Shown piece after piece: positions 54,893 to 63,686 of a stretch of DNA of 64,000 nt. Source of the stretch: Bacteroides fragilis. GTDB taxonomy: Bacteria > Bacteroidota > Bacteroidia > Bacteroidales > DTGW01. Position 1 is the first letter of the stretch. Every line of letters begins with the position of its first letter. Below the pieces are notes generated by a model. It saw only the letters and a program-made list of their open reading frames with translations, was not told where the DNA came from and searched no databases. The stretch is taken from NCBI GenBank assembly GCA_945889005.1, contig CAMDBI010000002.1:62001-126000 (forward strand). The letters run 5' to 3'. Both the position numbers and the translations under genes were made by a program.

Positions 54893-55447
54893 TTGAATAT
54901 GAAAATTTTAAAAATTACACTTATTGTATTGGCCTTTATTGGCATAGTTACCATAGGAGGCTTATGGTTTGTTGGTTATTTTTCAAAATTCGAAATAAAA
55001 GAACAACAAACTGGAGGCTATTTGCTAGTCGGCATGGATTTTATCGGACCTTATATGAATGTTGGACCCACTATGAATGCAGTAGACAGCGTATTGCGAA
55101 AAAGCGGAATCGAATGTAACAAAGGATTTGGAATTTATTACGACGATCCAAAGAAAACCCCGAACGAAAAATGCAGGAGTTTTGTTGGAAATATTCTAGA
55201 AAACGCTGATTCTGCAACAATTAATGAAATACGCAACTTAGGACTGAAGATCGATACATTAACCACACGTCAGTCTTCGGTAATAGAATGGAAAATAAGT
55301 AATCCACTATCGTACATGATTGGACCAATGAAAGTATATCCGTCCTTTACTAAGTATTTGAAAGACAAAACATTTACACCTGAACTATTTATCGAGGTGT
55401 ACGATGTACCTGCAAAAAAAATCATGTATATTATGCAGCACAACTAA
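54893..55447 (+). CDS. Membrane-anchored GyrI-like (TEX264-like) domain protein
   Basis: The 184-residue product has one N-terminal membrane helix (about residues 8-30) and a soluble GyrI-like domain. The segment GIYYDDPKKTPNEKCRSFVG closely resembles the core of GyrI-like domains in animal TEX264 proteins and their bacterial relatives. Such domains bind small hydrophobic molecules; here the site is probably in the periplasm or the outer membrane's inner face. It lies 22 bases after frr and 23 bases before an acyltransferase gene. Confidence 0.78.
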   Translation: MNMKILKITLIVLAFIGIVTIGGLWFVGYFSKFEIKEQQTGGYLLVGMDFIGPYMNVGPTMNAVDSVLRKSGIECNKGFGIYYDDPKKTPNEKCRSFVGNILENADSATINEIRNLGLKIDTLTTRQSSVIEWKISNPLSYMIGPMKVYPSFTKYLKDKTFTPELFIEVYDVPAKKIMYIMQHN

Positions 55448-55470
55448 GATTTAAATAAATACTAAGATCA

Positions 55471-56316
55471 TTGGAAAAGTCACAAGAAATTAACATTCGA
55501 AAAGCATTTGCCGACAAAAACCCAAAACTAGCCAAAATGTTGCCGGGGTTTGTTTTTCGTTTTATCGAAAAGATTATTCATCAAGAAGAGATGAATGGCT
55601 TCATTCGTGAGCATGTCGACTACAAAGGAATTGATTATTTAAATGAAGTAATCAAGTTTTTTAAAGTCCGAGTTGAGATCGAAGGTAGAGAAAACCTTCC
55701 GGCAAACGGACGCAACTTTTTTGTTTCGAACCATCCACTTGGGGGTCTCGATGGTTTAATAATCATTCAGGCATTGCACCACCATTATGGAAAATCGCAA
55801 GCATTGGTCAACGATTTACTGATGAATTTCGTAAATCTCCGTCCTTTCTTTCTGCCTTTAAACAAACATGGTTCCAACTCGAGAGAAGTAGCTTTATTGC
55901 TAGACGATGTCTACAAATCGGACATGCCAATTATGTCATTTCCAGCAGGTATGGTTTCTCGAATGCAAAAGGACGGCATTAGAGAAGTAGAGTGGCACAA
56001 AAATTTCATAATAAAATCTGTACAACATCAGCGCGATGTAGTACCCATTTATTTTGTAGGACAAAACAGTTCTAGATTTTACAATACAGCCAAATATAGA
56101 ACCATGTTGGGCATAAATGCAAATTTAGAAATGTTTCTTTTGCCTAGTGAAATGTTCCGTCAACGAAACAAAACAGTAGTAGTTAGAATAGGGAAACCTA
56201 TACCATGGCAAACTTTTGACAAATCGAAATCGCCTTCACAGTGGGCCGAAGAAGTTAAAAACATGGTATATAGCATGGCATCGAAGCCCATCGACAAAAG
56301 AATGTTGCAGAAGTAA
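55471..56316 (+). CDS. PlsC-like O-acyltransferase, GlsA-type aminolipid synthesis
   Basis: The 281-residue product starts at TTG 55471; the first ATG would cut into the conserved N-terminal part. The active site is VSNHPLGGLDG with His88 and Asp94, an H(X)5D spacing rather than the usual H(X)4D. FPAGMVSRMQ provides the acceptor-binding part. Together with the GNAT-fold gene at 56549 it matches the GlsA/GlsB pair of Bacteroides, which makes glycine lipids by N- then O-acylation. The amino acid used here cannot be told from the sequence. Confidence 0.82.
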   Translation: MEKSQEINIRKAFADKNPKLAKMLPGFVFRFIEKIIHQEEMNGFIREHVDYKGIDYLNEVIKFFKVRVEIEGRENLPANGRNFFVSNHPLGGLDGLIIIQALHHHYGKSQALVNDLLMNFVNLRPFFLPLNKHGSNSREVALLLDDVYKSDMPIMSFPAGMVSRMQKDGIREVEWHKNFIIKSVQHQRDVVPIYFVGQNSSRFYNTAKYRTMLGINANLEMFLLPSEMFRQRNKTVVVRIGKPIPWQTFDKSKSPSQWAEEVKNMVYSMASKPIDKRMLQK

Positions 56317-56329
56317 CAAATTAATTAAT

Positions 56330-56501
56330 GGGCTTCTCAAAAAGCTCGATTTTTTGAGGCAAGCGAGTTTCTAAAAACCGAAGCTTAATACTGTAAATGT
56401 GTTACACTGAGCGAAAGTCGAAGTGAGGATTTTAAAAATGAAGCTCAACGAAGAACCCCGAAAGGCTCAGCGTAGCTAAAAAGCAGTTTTTCGAGATACC
56501 C
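56330..56501. mobile_element. MITE-like inverted-repeat element, full copy 2
   Basis: The 172-bp unit runs from GGGCTTCTCAAAAAGCTCG to GTTTTTCGAGATACCC. It matches copy 1 over its whole length with scattered differences, in the same orientation. It separates the glsA-like and glsB-like genes. Flanks are TTAAT on the left and TTCAATTAA on the right; no clean target duplication is visible. Confidence 0.82.
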
Positions 56502-56521
56502 TTCAATTAAAATAAAAAAAT

Positions 56522-56529
56522 TATTTTTG
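56522..56529 (+). promoter_or_regulatory. -7 box upstream of the glsB-like gene
   Basis: TATTTTTG fits TAnnTTTG and ends 19 bases before ATG 56549. It lies just beyond the repeat element, so the gene may be transcribed on its own. Confidence 0.4.
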
Positions 56530-56548
56530 GACAATATAAATCCATTTG

Positions 56549-57523
56549 ATGAAAGAAATAATACCACCAACAGACAAAAGTCTGTTATTGAAAGAACTTA
56601 CAGAAGATAAGTTTATTAGAAAAACGAATTTTGGCGGCAACGATTTATATGTTTTTACCCATCACGAAGCACCTAATTTGATGCGTGAAGTAGGACGCTT
56701 GCGAGAGTTAACATTCAGAGAGGCCGGTGGCGGAACTGGTTTTGAAACCGACATCGACGATTTCGACATATCGGACGATCCTTACCACCAATTGATTGTA
56801 TGGGATCCACAACACAACGAGATTTTGGGAGGATACCGGTTTTACCTACCTCATCCCAATCAGGCCGGAAGCGACATCGCAAAACGTTTGTCGACGTCGC
56901 ACTTATTTACTTTTTCTGAACAGTTTCAGAACGATTATATGCCATTTATGATTGAGCTTGGGCGCTCGTTTGTGCAACCATTGTACCAGAGTACTGCTCG
57001 AGCCCGAAAAGGCATTTTTGCACTAGACAATCTTTGGGACGGTTTAGGCGCATTGGTAGTTGAACACCCCAATATGAAATATTTCTTTGGTAAAGTAACG
57101 ATGTATACTCATTTCAACCAAAATGCACGAAATATCTTACTTTATTTCTTGAAAAAATATTTTCCTGACCCCGATAAATTGGTAACTCCGCTTCATCAAA
57201 TAGAACTTAATTGGGATGAATTGGCAATGAAAAAATTATTTTCGGGTAGTGATTACAAAGAAAACTACAAAATATTGTCGAAAGAAATTAGAGCTTTGAA
57301 AGAGAACATCCCCCCCCTTATCAATGCCTATATGAATTTGTCGCCTTCGATGAAAACATTTGGAACAAGTATCAACAATGAATTTGGCGAAGTTGAAGAA
57401 ACCGGTATATTAGTAACTGTAGCCGACATTTATCCCGAAAAGGTTGAACGTCATGTTTCTAATTACCAAAGAGTGCGTTATTTTCTTAAAAAAGACAAGC
57501 TTTTTCCATCTAAACATAAATAG
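56549..57523 (+). CDS. GNAT-fold N-acyltransferase, GlsB/OlsB-type aminolipid synthesis
   Basis: The 324-residue product (ATG 56549; a TTG directly before is in frame) belongs to the OlsB/hemolysin-type GNAT group. Features include APNLMREVGRLRELTFREAG, IVWDPQHNEILGGYRFYLP, MIELGRSFVQPLYQ and LDNLWDGLGAL. It would transfer a 3-hydroxyacyl group from acyl carrier protein to the amino group of glycine or another amino acid; the preceding PlsC-like enzyme would then add the second chain. The repeat copy 2 lies between them. Confidence 0.85.
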   Translation: MKEIIPPTDKSLLLKELTEDKFIRKTNFGGNDLYVFTHHEAPNLMREVGRLRELTFREAGGGTGFETDIDDFDISDDPYHQLIVWDPQHNEILGGYRFYLPHPNQAGSDIAKRLSTSHLFTFSEQFQNDYMPFMIELGRSFVQPLYQSTARARKGIFALDNLWDGLGALVVEHPNMKYFFGKVTMYTHFNQNARNILLYFLKKYFPDPDKLVTPLHQIELNWDELAMKKLFSGSDYKENYKILSKEIRALKENIPPLINAYMNLSPSMKTFGTSINNEFGEVEETGILVTVADIYPEKVERHVSNYQRVRYFLKKDKLFPSKHK

Positions 57524-57535
57524 AAGTTCATGTTA

Positions 57536-58033
57536 CTATTCGTAAACTGCACTTGCGGTATAAACTTGACCTTTAATAATTACTTCGTTCAAATTAATTT
57601 TATCAATAGCAACTGGCTCAATAAGGAATGAAAGAACTTCTTTAGACCCGTTAAAAATCTTGGTATTAATTTTCTCAGGAGTTTTGCCATTTGCAACTTG
57701 AACAGCCATTTCGGCAGCAACAAAAGCTTGTTCCTTGATCGATTTAAATATAGTAACAGCCTGTGTGCCTTTTGCTACACGCTTACAAGCCAACAATTCG
57801 GCATCTAAACCAGTAACAGGGATACTTCCTGCCCAACCATATTCCTCAAGTGCTTGAATAACACCCGATGCGATACCATCGTTCGAGCAGAAAATAGCAT
57901 CGGGTTTTATTCCAGAAAGATCTATCACTTTTTTGATTTCATAATAACCTTCATCGGCTGACCAATCGGCATAAACATCGTATATATTTTTATAAACAGC
58001 CTTTATAGTAGTATTTTCGTATACTATTGTAAT
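57536..58033 (-). pseudogene. 5'-truncated sugar-binding protein (XylF-like) fragment
   Basis: The frame read upstream from the stop at 57536 reaches back to 58033 without a start codon, beginning ITIVYENTTIKAVYKNIYD, and then hits a stop. The preserved part includes YADWSADEGYYEIKKVID, DAIFCSNDGIASGVIQAL, PVTGLDAELLA and GTQAVTIFKSI, which are hallmarks of the C-terminal lobe of XylF-type periplasmic xylose-binding proteins. The signal peptide and the first lobe are missing. No ABC permease or ATPase is nearby, so this is a leftover. A GTG at 57928 could only start a still shorter product. Confidence 0.82.
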
Positions 58034-58060
58034 TTATTAAATTTAAAAATATTCAATAAA

Positions 58061-58843
58061 TTAAAACTCTTTCAATTTATTATTCATTAAATTACAAATA
58101 TAAACATAATCATCGACAGATAATTGTTCTGGTCGTTTGTCGAAAAATGCATCTGTCATTTTATCTTTTTGATAAAGAGAGCTCAGCGAATTTCGCAATG
58201 TTTTTCGTCTTTGATTAAATGCTGTTTTAACAGTTTTAAAAAACAATTGTTCGTCGCAGCCCAAACTAGTTCTACTGTTTCGCTCAAACCTAATAACTGC
58301 AGACTTTACTTTTGGAGGTGGAATAAACACATTTTCGTTTACCGTAAATAAATACTGAACATTGTAAAAAGCTTGCAAGAGCACGCTTAAAATACCATAC
58401 GTTTTACTTCCCGGAGGGGCTGCTATTCGTTCAGCTACTTCTTTTTGAATCATACAAACAACCTGTGAAATTTGATTGCGATGCTCCAGCACTTTAAAAA
58501 ATATTTGACTAGATATATTATAGGGGAAATTGCCAATTACCGAAAAATTTTCGACAAACAATTTGTCAACTTCAATATCTAAAAAGTCGCCATATATGAG
58601 CTTTTCGGGTGCAATTGAGTAATTTTTTTGAAGATATTCGACCGATTCGCTATCTACTTCTATTAATCGGAAATCGATATCGGGTATATCGAGTAAATAT
58701 CGACTAAGAACACCAGTACCCGGCCCGATTTCCAATATATTCTTACTCAACGACAAATCTAATCCAGCAACAATCTTTCGAGCAATGTTGTGATCGTTCA
58801 AAAAGTGCTGTCCGAGACTTTTTTTAGGACGTACGTATGTCAT
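58061..58843 (-). CDS. rsmA: 16S rRNA dimethyladenosine transferase
   Basis: The 260-residue enzyme dimethylates two adenosines near the 3' end of 16S rRNA. It opens with RPKKSLGQHFLNDHNIA, the SAM motif LEIGPGTGVLSRYLL, and the NFPYNISSQIFFKVLEH catalytic motif (NxPY). The C-terminal helical domain is standard, ending in YVYICNLMNNK. It is separated from pnp by a hairpin terminator. Confidence 0.97.
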   Translation of the reverse strand: MTYVRPKKSLGQHFLNDHNIARKIVAGLDLSLSKNILEIGPGTGVLSRYLLDIPDIDFRLIEVDSESVEYLQKNYSIAPEKLIYGDFLDIEVDKLFVENFSVIGNFPYNISSQIFFKVLEHRNQISQVVCMIQKEVAERIAAPPGSKTYGILSVLLQAFYNVQYLFTVNENVFIPPPKVKSAVIRFERNSRTSLGCDEQLFFKTVKTAFNQRRKTLRNSLSSLYQKDKMTDAFFDKRPEQLSVDDYVYICNLMNNKLKEF

Positions 58844-58860
58844 CTTGAATGGGTTTAAAC

Positions 58861-58893
58861 AAAAAAAGCATAGTAATCACTATGCTTTTTTTT
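58861..58893 (-). terminator. Terminator of pnp (bidirectional form)
   Basis: AGCATAGT (58867-58874) pairs with ACTATGCT (58879-58886), flanked by A and T runs on the two sides, so it can act on either strand. On the minus strand it lies 66 bases after the pnp stop. Confidence 0.9.
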
Positions 58894-58958
58894 GGCATCA
58901 ATATATTAACAAACCTTAAACATTTTCATAATTGAAAATAATTGGTTTGATTTTTAAG

Positions 58959-61082
58959 TTATTCAGGCTTTGGCAATAAAGCTTTACGTGAAAGTTTCAA
59001 CTTTCCGGTTTTCTTATCTACTTCAATAAGCTTAACCTCAATTTCGTCACCTTCTTTGAGAACATCGCGAACTTTTTCGATTCGTTTCCAATCAATTTCT
59101 GAAACATGTAACAATCCGTCTTTACCAGGAAGAATCTCGATAAAAGCGCCATACTCCATAATCGACTTTACTTTACCCTTATAGACTTCACCTTCTTCGG
59201 GTACAGATACAATTCCTTTTATTTTCCTCAAAGCAGCATCAATTGCTTCTTTGTTATCGGCCGAAATATTTATAATGCCTTTATTATCGACTTCTTCAAT
59301 AGTAATTACAGTACCTGTTTCGCGTTGCATTTCTTGAATAACTTTACCTCCAGGTCCAATAATAGCACCAATAAAGTCTTTCGGAATAGTTAATTGTTCA
59401 ATGCGTGGTGCATGTGGTTTGTAATCTTCACGAGGTTCAGAAATGGTTTCAAGTATTTTTCCGAGAATATGTAAACGTCCTTCCTTAGCTTGATTAAGTG
59501 CTTTGGTCATTACTTCAGTTGTAAGACCATTTATTTTAATATCCATTTGAGTAGCAGTAATACCTTTCTCAGTACCAGTTACTTTGAAGTCCATATCGCC
59601 AAGGTGGTCTTCGTCGCCCAAAATATCGGACAATACGGCAAATTTTCCGGTTTTTTCGTCGGTTATCAAACCCATAGCAATACCCGACACTGGACGTTTA
59701 ATTTTTACACCAGCATCCATCAATGCAAGAGTACCTGCACACACAGTAGCCATCGACGACGAACCGTTCGATTCGAGAATATCTGATACTACACGAACTG
59801 TGTAAGGATTGTCGTTTCCTTTCGGAACCATGTTTTTAAGAGCACGATGGGCAAGGTTTCCATGACCAATTTCTCTACGGCTCAATCCACGTGATGCTTT
59901 TGCTTCGCCAGTTGAAAAAGGTGGAAAGTTATAGTGCAGCATAAATTTTTCGTAGCCCTTGAACATCACATCGTCTATCATCTTCTCGTCCATTTTAGTT
60001 CCGAGAGTAACAGTAGTTAGCGATTGAGTTTCGCCACGTGTAAATATTGCAGAACCGTGGGCAGCTGGCAAATAATCGACTTCGCTCCAAATAGGACGAA
60101 TTTCGTTTGTTTTGCGACCATCGAGACGAACACCTTCATCCAAAATCATGTTGCGCATGGCTTCTTTCTCAACTGCATGGTAATAGCGACCTACAAGATT
60201 AGCTTTTGCAGCTCGCTCTTCTTCAGTCAGTTGCGTTTCGAGAAACTCGTTTTTCAAAGATTCGAAAGCATCGCTCCGTTCATGTTTTGGAGCTCCCGAT
60301 TTGGCTATGTTGTATGCTTTGGTATAGCAGTATTCTTTAACTTTTGTACAAAGATCTTCGTCTTTGGTTTCGTGGCAATAAGCACGCTTAGTCGATTTTC
60401 CAACTGCTTCGCTCAATTCCATTTGCATTTTGCATTGAGCTTTAATGGCAGTATGACCAAACTGAATGGCATCTAGCATATCTTGTTCAGACACTTCAAG
60501 CATTTCGCCTTCTACCATCAAAATATTTTCGAAAGTAGCCGCAATCATAATGTCGATATCGGTTTTCTCCATTTGTGAGAAAGTAGGATTTAACACCCAT
60601 TTACCATCGATACGACCAACACGAACTTCAGAAATAGGACCATTGAATGGAATATCTGAAACGGCAAGTGCAGCAGAAGCAGCTAATCCGGCAAGTGCGT
60701 CGGGTTGTTGATCTTTGTCGGCCGAAATCAGATTGACCGTTACGAAAGTTTCGGCATGAAAATCGTCGGGAAACAAAGGACGCAAAGCGCGGTCGATAAG
60801 ACGTGAGACCAACACTTCGTAGTCTGAAGCTTTGCCTTCGCGTTTCATAAAACCACCGGGATAGCGTCCAAGTGCAGCATATTTTTCTTTGTATTCGACC
60901 TGTAAAGGCATGAAATCGACATCTTCTTTGGCATCTTTAGCACAAACTACTGTAGCAAGCAACATGGTTTTACCCATTTTAACTACTACAGATCCATCGG
61001 CTTGTTTGGCCAATTTGCCGGTTTCGATTTCAACTACGCGGCCATCGCCCAAATCTATGGTTTTCTTTACTACGTTTAGCAT
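58959..61082 (-). CDS. pnp: Polyribonucleotide nucleotidyltransferase
   Basis: The 707-residue 3'-5' exoribonuclease has two RNase PH domains (about 10-225 and 320-545), a KH domain ([20 protein letters not shown] around 560-620) and an S1 domain ([20 protein letters not shown] around 625-700). Other motifs: [11 protein letters not shown] and [20 protein letters not shown]. It lies downstream of rpsO with its own start, the common rpsO-pnp order. A hairpin sits at the end of rpsO. Confidence 0.97.
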   Translation of the reverse strand: MLNVVKKTIDLGDGRVVEIETGKLAKQADGSVVVKMGKTMLLATVVCAKDAKEDVDFMPLQVEYKEKYAALGRYPGGFMKREGKASDYEVLVSRLIDRALRPLFPDDFHAETFVTVNLISADKDQQPDALAGLAASAALAVSDIPFNGPISEVRVGRIDGKWVLNPTFSQMEKTDIDIMIAATFENILMVEGEMLEVSEQDMLDAIQFGHTAIKAQCKMQMELSEAVGKSTKRAYCHETKDEDLCTKVKEYCYTKAYNIAKSGAPKHERSDAFESLKNEFLETQLTEEERAAKANLVGRYYHAVEKEAMRNMILDEGVRLDGRKTNEIRPIWSEVDYLPAAHGSAIFTRGETQSLTTVTLGTKMDEKMIDDVMFKGYEKFMLHYNFPPFSTGEAKASRGLSRREIGHGNLAHRALKNMVPKGNDNPYTVRVVSDILESNGSSSMATVCAGTLALMDAGVKIKRPVSGIAMGLITDEKTGKFAVLSDILGDEDHLGDMDFKVTGTEKGITATQMDIKINGLTTEVMTKALNQAKEGRLHILGKILETISEPREDYKPHAPRIEQLTIPKDFIGAIIGPGGKVIQEMQRETGTVITIEEVDNKGIINISADNKEAIDAALRKIKGIVSVPEEGEVYKGKVKSIMEYGAFIEILPGKDGLLHVSEIDWKRIEKVRDVLKEGDEIEVKLIEVDKKTGKLKLSRKALLPKPE

Positions 61083-61134
61083 ATTGTATATTGTGAATGT
61101 ATAAAAGGGAAAAAATTGGGTAGTGTATATATAT

Positions 61135-61159
61135 AAAAAAAGGCAATAATAATTGCCTT
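61135..61159 (-). terminator. Terminator at the end of rpsO
   Basis: AAGGCAAT and ATTGCCTT flank a four-base loop; on the minus strand a run of T follows. The hairpin overlaps the stop codon of rpsO at 61158-61160, so transcription into pnp is probably reduced but not blocked. Confidence 0.75.
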
Positions 61160-61427
61160 ATTTTCTTATATTCAGCTGTTTGATAATGTCCCTGTATCGT
61201 GCAATATCAGTATCTTTTAAATAATCGAGCATCTTGCGGCGCTTTCCAACTAGTCGAAGAAGAGCTGTTTGTGTGCTAAAATCTTTTTTATTGACTTTCA
61301 AATGTTCAGTCAAATCGTTGATTCGTTTTGTAAACAATGCAACTTGACTTTCGGGCGAACCGGTGTTTGTTGCTGATTTACCATACTGAGCAAATAAATC
61401 TTGCTTTACCTCTGCTGTTAAATGCAT
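61158..61427 (-). CDS. rpsO: 30S ribosomal protein S15
   Basis: The 89-residue product is the normal length for S15, which binds 16S rRNA early in assembly of the small subunit. Features: SPESQVALFTKRINDLTEHLK, and KRRKMLDYLKDTDIARYRDI. It precedes pnp, as in many bacteria. Confidence 0.97.
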   Translation of the reverse strand: MHLTAEVKQDLFAQYGKSATNTGSPESQVALFTKRINDLTEHLKVNKKDFSTQTALLRLVGKRRKMLDYLKDTDIARYRDIIKQLNIRK

Positions 61428-61532
61428 AATGTGTTATCTTATAAGAGTTTCTTTATTTTTTAAGAATTGCAAAATTACTTATTTTTTTAATATGAACAAA
61501 TTTGCAATGAAAATTATTTTTAGGAAATGTGG

Positions 61533-61555
61533 AAATGTGGAAATTAAAATTTGAT
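61533..61555. repeat. Short tandem GGAAATGT repeat
   Basis: GGAAATGTGGAAATGTGGAA runs as a short tandem in the gap between rpsO and prfA, similar to the AAATGTGAAAATGTG repeat after pyrE. Confidence 0.6.
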
Positions 61556-61567
61556 TTTCACATTCGC

Positions 61568-62653
61568 TTATAGTTCACTTTCTTTCAAACGTTCGGCATT
61601 TTCGGCCATTTGCAATTGGTCAATAAAATCTTGGATATCGCCATCCATAGTAACAGGCAGATTGTGAACGGTATAATTGATGCGATGATCGGTGACTCTA
61701 CCTTGTGGATAATTGTAAGTGCGAATTTTGGCCGATCGGTCGCCTGTGGATACCATGGTTTTACGTTTTGCCGATATTTCGTCGAGATATTTCTGATGTT
61801 CAATATCGTATATACGCGAGCGAAGCTCGACAAGTGCTTTCTCAAAATTTTTTATTTGCGATTTCTCGTCCTGGCACTGAACAACAATACCCGATGGGAT
61901 ATGCGTTAATCGAATAGCAGAATATGTGGTATTTACAGACTGTCCACCTGGCCCCGACGAACAAAATGTATCTTTTCGTATATCGTTCATGTTTATATCT
62001 ACATCGAACTCCTCTGCTTCGGGCAAAACAGCAACCGATGCAGCTGAAGTATGCACCCTACCTTGCGATTCGGTTTTGGGAATACGCTGCACACGATGAA
62101 CACCCGATTCGTATTTAAGAACTCCATACACGCCATCGCCCTTAACATTCATAACCACCTCTTTAAAACCACCGGCAGTACCTTCAGTAAAGCTAGTAAT
62201 TTCAACTTTCCAACCTTTGTTTTCGCAGTAACGGGTATACATACGGTACAAATCGCCTGCAAAAATACTTGCTTCGTCGCCACCGGTACCGGCTCGTACT
62301 TCAAGAATGGCATTTTTCGAGTCTTGGGGGTCTGAAGGAATAAGCATAAGTTTCATTTTCTCTTCCATAGCAGGTAAAGATGTTTCTAGATCTGCCAACT
62401 CCATTTTTGCCATATCGCGAAGCTCGTCGTCCTTTTCGTTTTTAAGAATTTCTTGCGACGAATCGTAGTTCGACAACATATTCTTATATTCCCGAAATGC
62501 ATCGACTATTGGCTGAAGCTCGCGGTACTCCTTGTTGAGCTTAACATAGCGCTTCATGTCCGAAATTACTTCGGGGTCGGTTATTTGTTGCGATATTTCG
62601 TCTAATTTGTGCTGTATGCCTTCTAAACGGCTGATGATTGCGTTGTCGCTCAT
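61568..62653 (-). CDS. prfA: Peptide chain release factor 1
   Basis: The 361-residue factor ends translation at UAA and UAG. The peptidyl-hydrolysis motif GGQ lies in [16 protein letters not shown] at about residue 234. [22 protein letters not shown] and the [19 protein letters not shown] segment are standard; the latter precedes the anticodon-like region of RF1. It follows rpsO in transcription order on the same strand. Confidence 0.96.
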   Translation of the reverse strand: MSDNAIISRLEGIQHKLDEISQQITDPEVISDMKRYVKLNKEYRELQPIVDAFREYKNMLSNYDSSQEILKNEKDDELRDMAKMELADLETSLPAMEEKMKLMLIPSDPQDSKNAILEVRAGTGGDEASIFAGDLYRMYTRYCENKGWKVEITSFTEGTAGGFKEVVMNVKGDGVYGVLKYESGVHRVQRIPKTESQGRVHTSAASVAVLPEAEEFDVDINMNDIRKDTFCSSGPGGQSVNTTYSAIRLTHIPSGIVVQCQDEKSQIKNFEKALVELRSRIYDIEHQKYLDEISAKRKTMVSTGDRSAKIRTYNYPQGRVTDHRINYTVHNLPVTMDGDIQDFIDQLQMAENAERLKESEL

Positions 62654-62849
62654 AAATTAATTACTAAAGACTAATTACTAATGAAAATAGAAAAAGAGAC
62701 CAATAAAAAATTGGATGAAAAAACTATTGAAGCTAAAGAAAAAAATGAGCCATCGACATTTTGTTTGAGAGTGCAAATATATGATAAAATTCTTTTTGTA
62801 AAAATTGCATTGAATCATTATCTTGCGTTGAATTTTTTAATTGAAAATA

Positions 62850-63686
62850 ATGAAAAGAATACTTCTAATAGCCTTATTAGCAATAGTTTTGAACAACAAT
62901 GCTCAACAAATTATTCATATAAAACAAGCCAAAGGTGAATATATTATGGCTGCCAAATCGGATATTAGCGAAAAAGCAGCATTCGAGAAAGCTCATAACG
63001 AAGCAAAGTTAGAAGCTATGCGCAAAGCGGGTGTTGCCGAAAATATAAGTTCGTCAGACATACTTACTACAAACCAAAGTGGCTCAAACTTTAAACAAGA
63101 CCTGAGCTCTATTCTTTCTGTCGAGATAAATGGAGCAGTGGTTAATGACAGCATCGTTGACGAAAAAAAAATAGTCGACGAATATGGAACTAAATATTAT
63201 GTAACGATTAATGCCGATGTAATAAAATATGAGACTAAAGCAGACCCTTCGTTTATTTTTAAAGTTGAAGGCGTAAAAGAATATTATGAAAACGACAATT
63301 TGATGCGATTTTCGTTTTTACCTTTTTCCGATGGATATTTAAAAATATTCAACATCAACGACAACGAAAATTTTATGGTTTATCCTTATTTCGACAAAAA
63401 AGGCTCGATGCTCAACGACACGCTAAATAGGCTTTTCAGAGCCAATGTAAAGCTACAATTCCCTCTTAACAAGCTTATGGGAAATCCAACAACGCGCGAA
63501 GATGGTTACATGCTCTATACAGAACTTCCTCGCGAAAATAATTACTTGATTTTTGTTTTTACAAAAGATAACATACCATATATCGGAAATTACACCTATA
63601 AAGATGTGATTTCGTGGATATATCGTATTAGCCCAGATAGGCGCAGGGTGCAATTTTTGGACTTTGTAATTGTAAATAAAAAGTAA
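62850..63686 (+). CDS. Second exported DUF4384-like protein
   Basis: From ATG 62850 the product is 278 residues (an in-frame TTG at 62841 adds three). It has a signal peptide (ILLIALLAIVLNNNAQ), an N-terminal helix-rich part EKAAFEKAHNEAKLEAMRKA, and a later beta-rich part with MRFSFLPFSDGYLKIFNIND, which lines up with the FYFYFNSPVSGYLWIYLDD motif of the protein at 25339-26298. The layout is the same, but identity is low. It is a single plus-strand gene with no caspase near it. Confidence 0.8.
   Translation: MKRILLIALLAIVLNNNAQQIIHIKQAKGEYIMAAKSDISEKAAFEKAHNEAKLEAMRKAGVAENISSSDILTTNQSGSNFKQDLSSILSVEINGAVVNDSIVDEKKIVDEYGTKYYVTINADVIKYETKADPSFIFKVEGVKEYYENDNLMRFSFLPFSDGYLKIFNINDNENFMVYPYFDKKGSMLNDTLNRLFRANVKLQFPLNKLMGNPTTREDGYMLYTELPRENNYLIFVFTKDNIPYIGNYTYKDVISWIYRISPDRRRVQFLDFVIVNKK

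Noticed and set aside
62681-62938. Plus-strand frame of 85 codons before the second DUF4384 gene
   Set aside because: It overlaps the signal-peptide-coding start of the real gene in another frame and is low-complexity Lys/Glu/Asn text.
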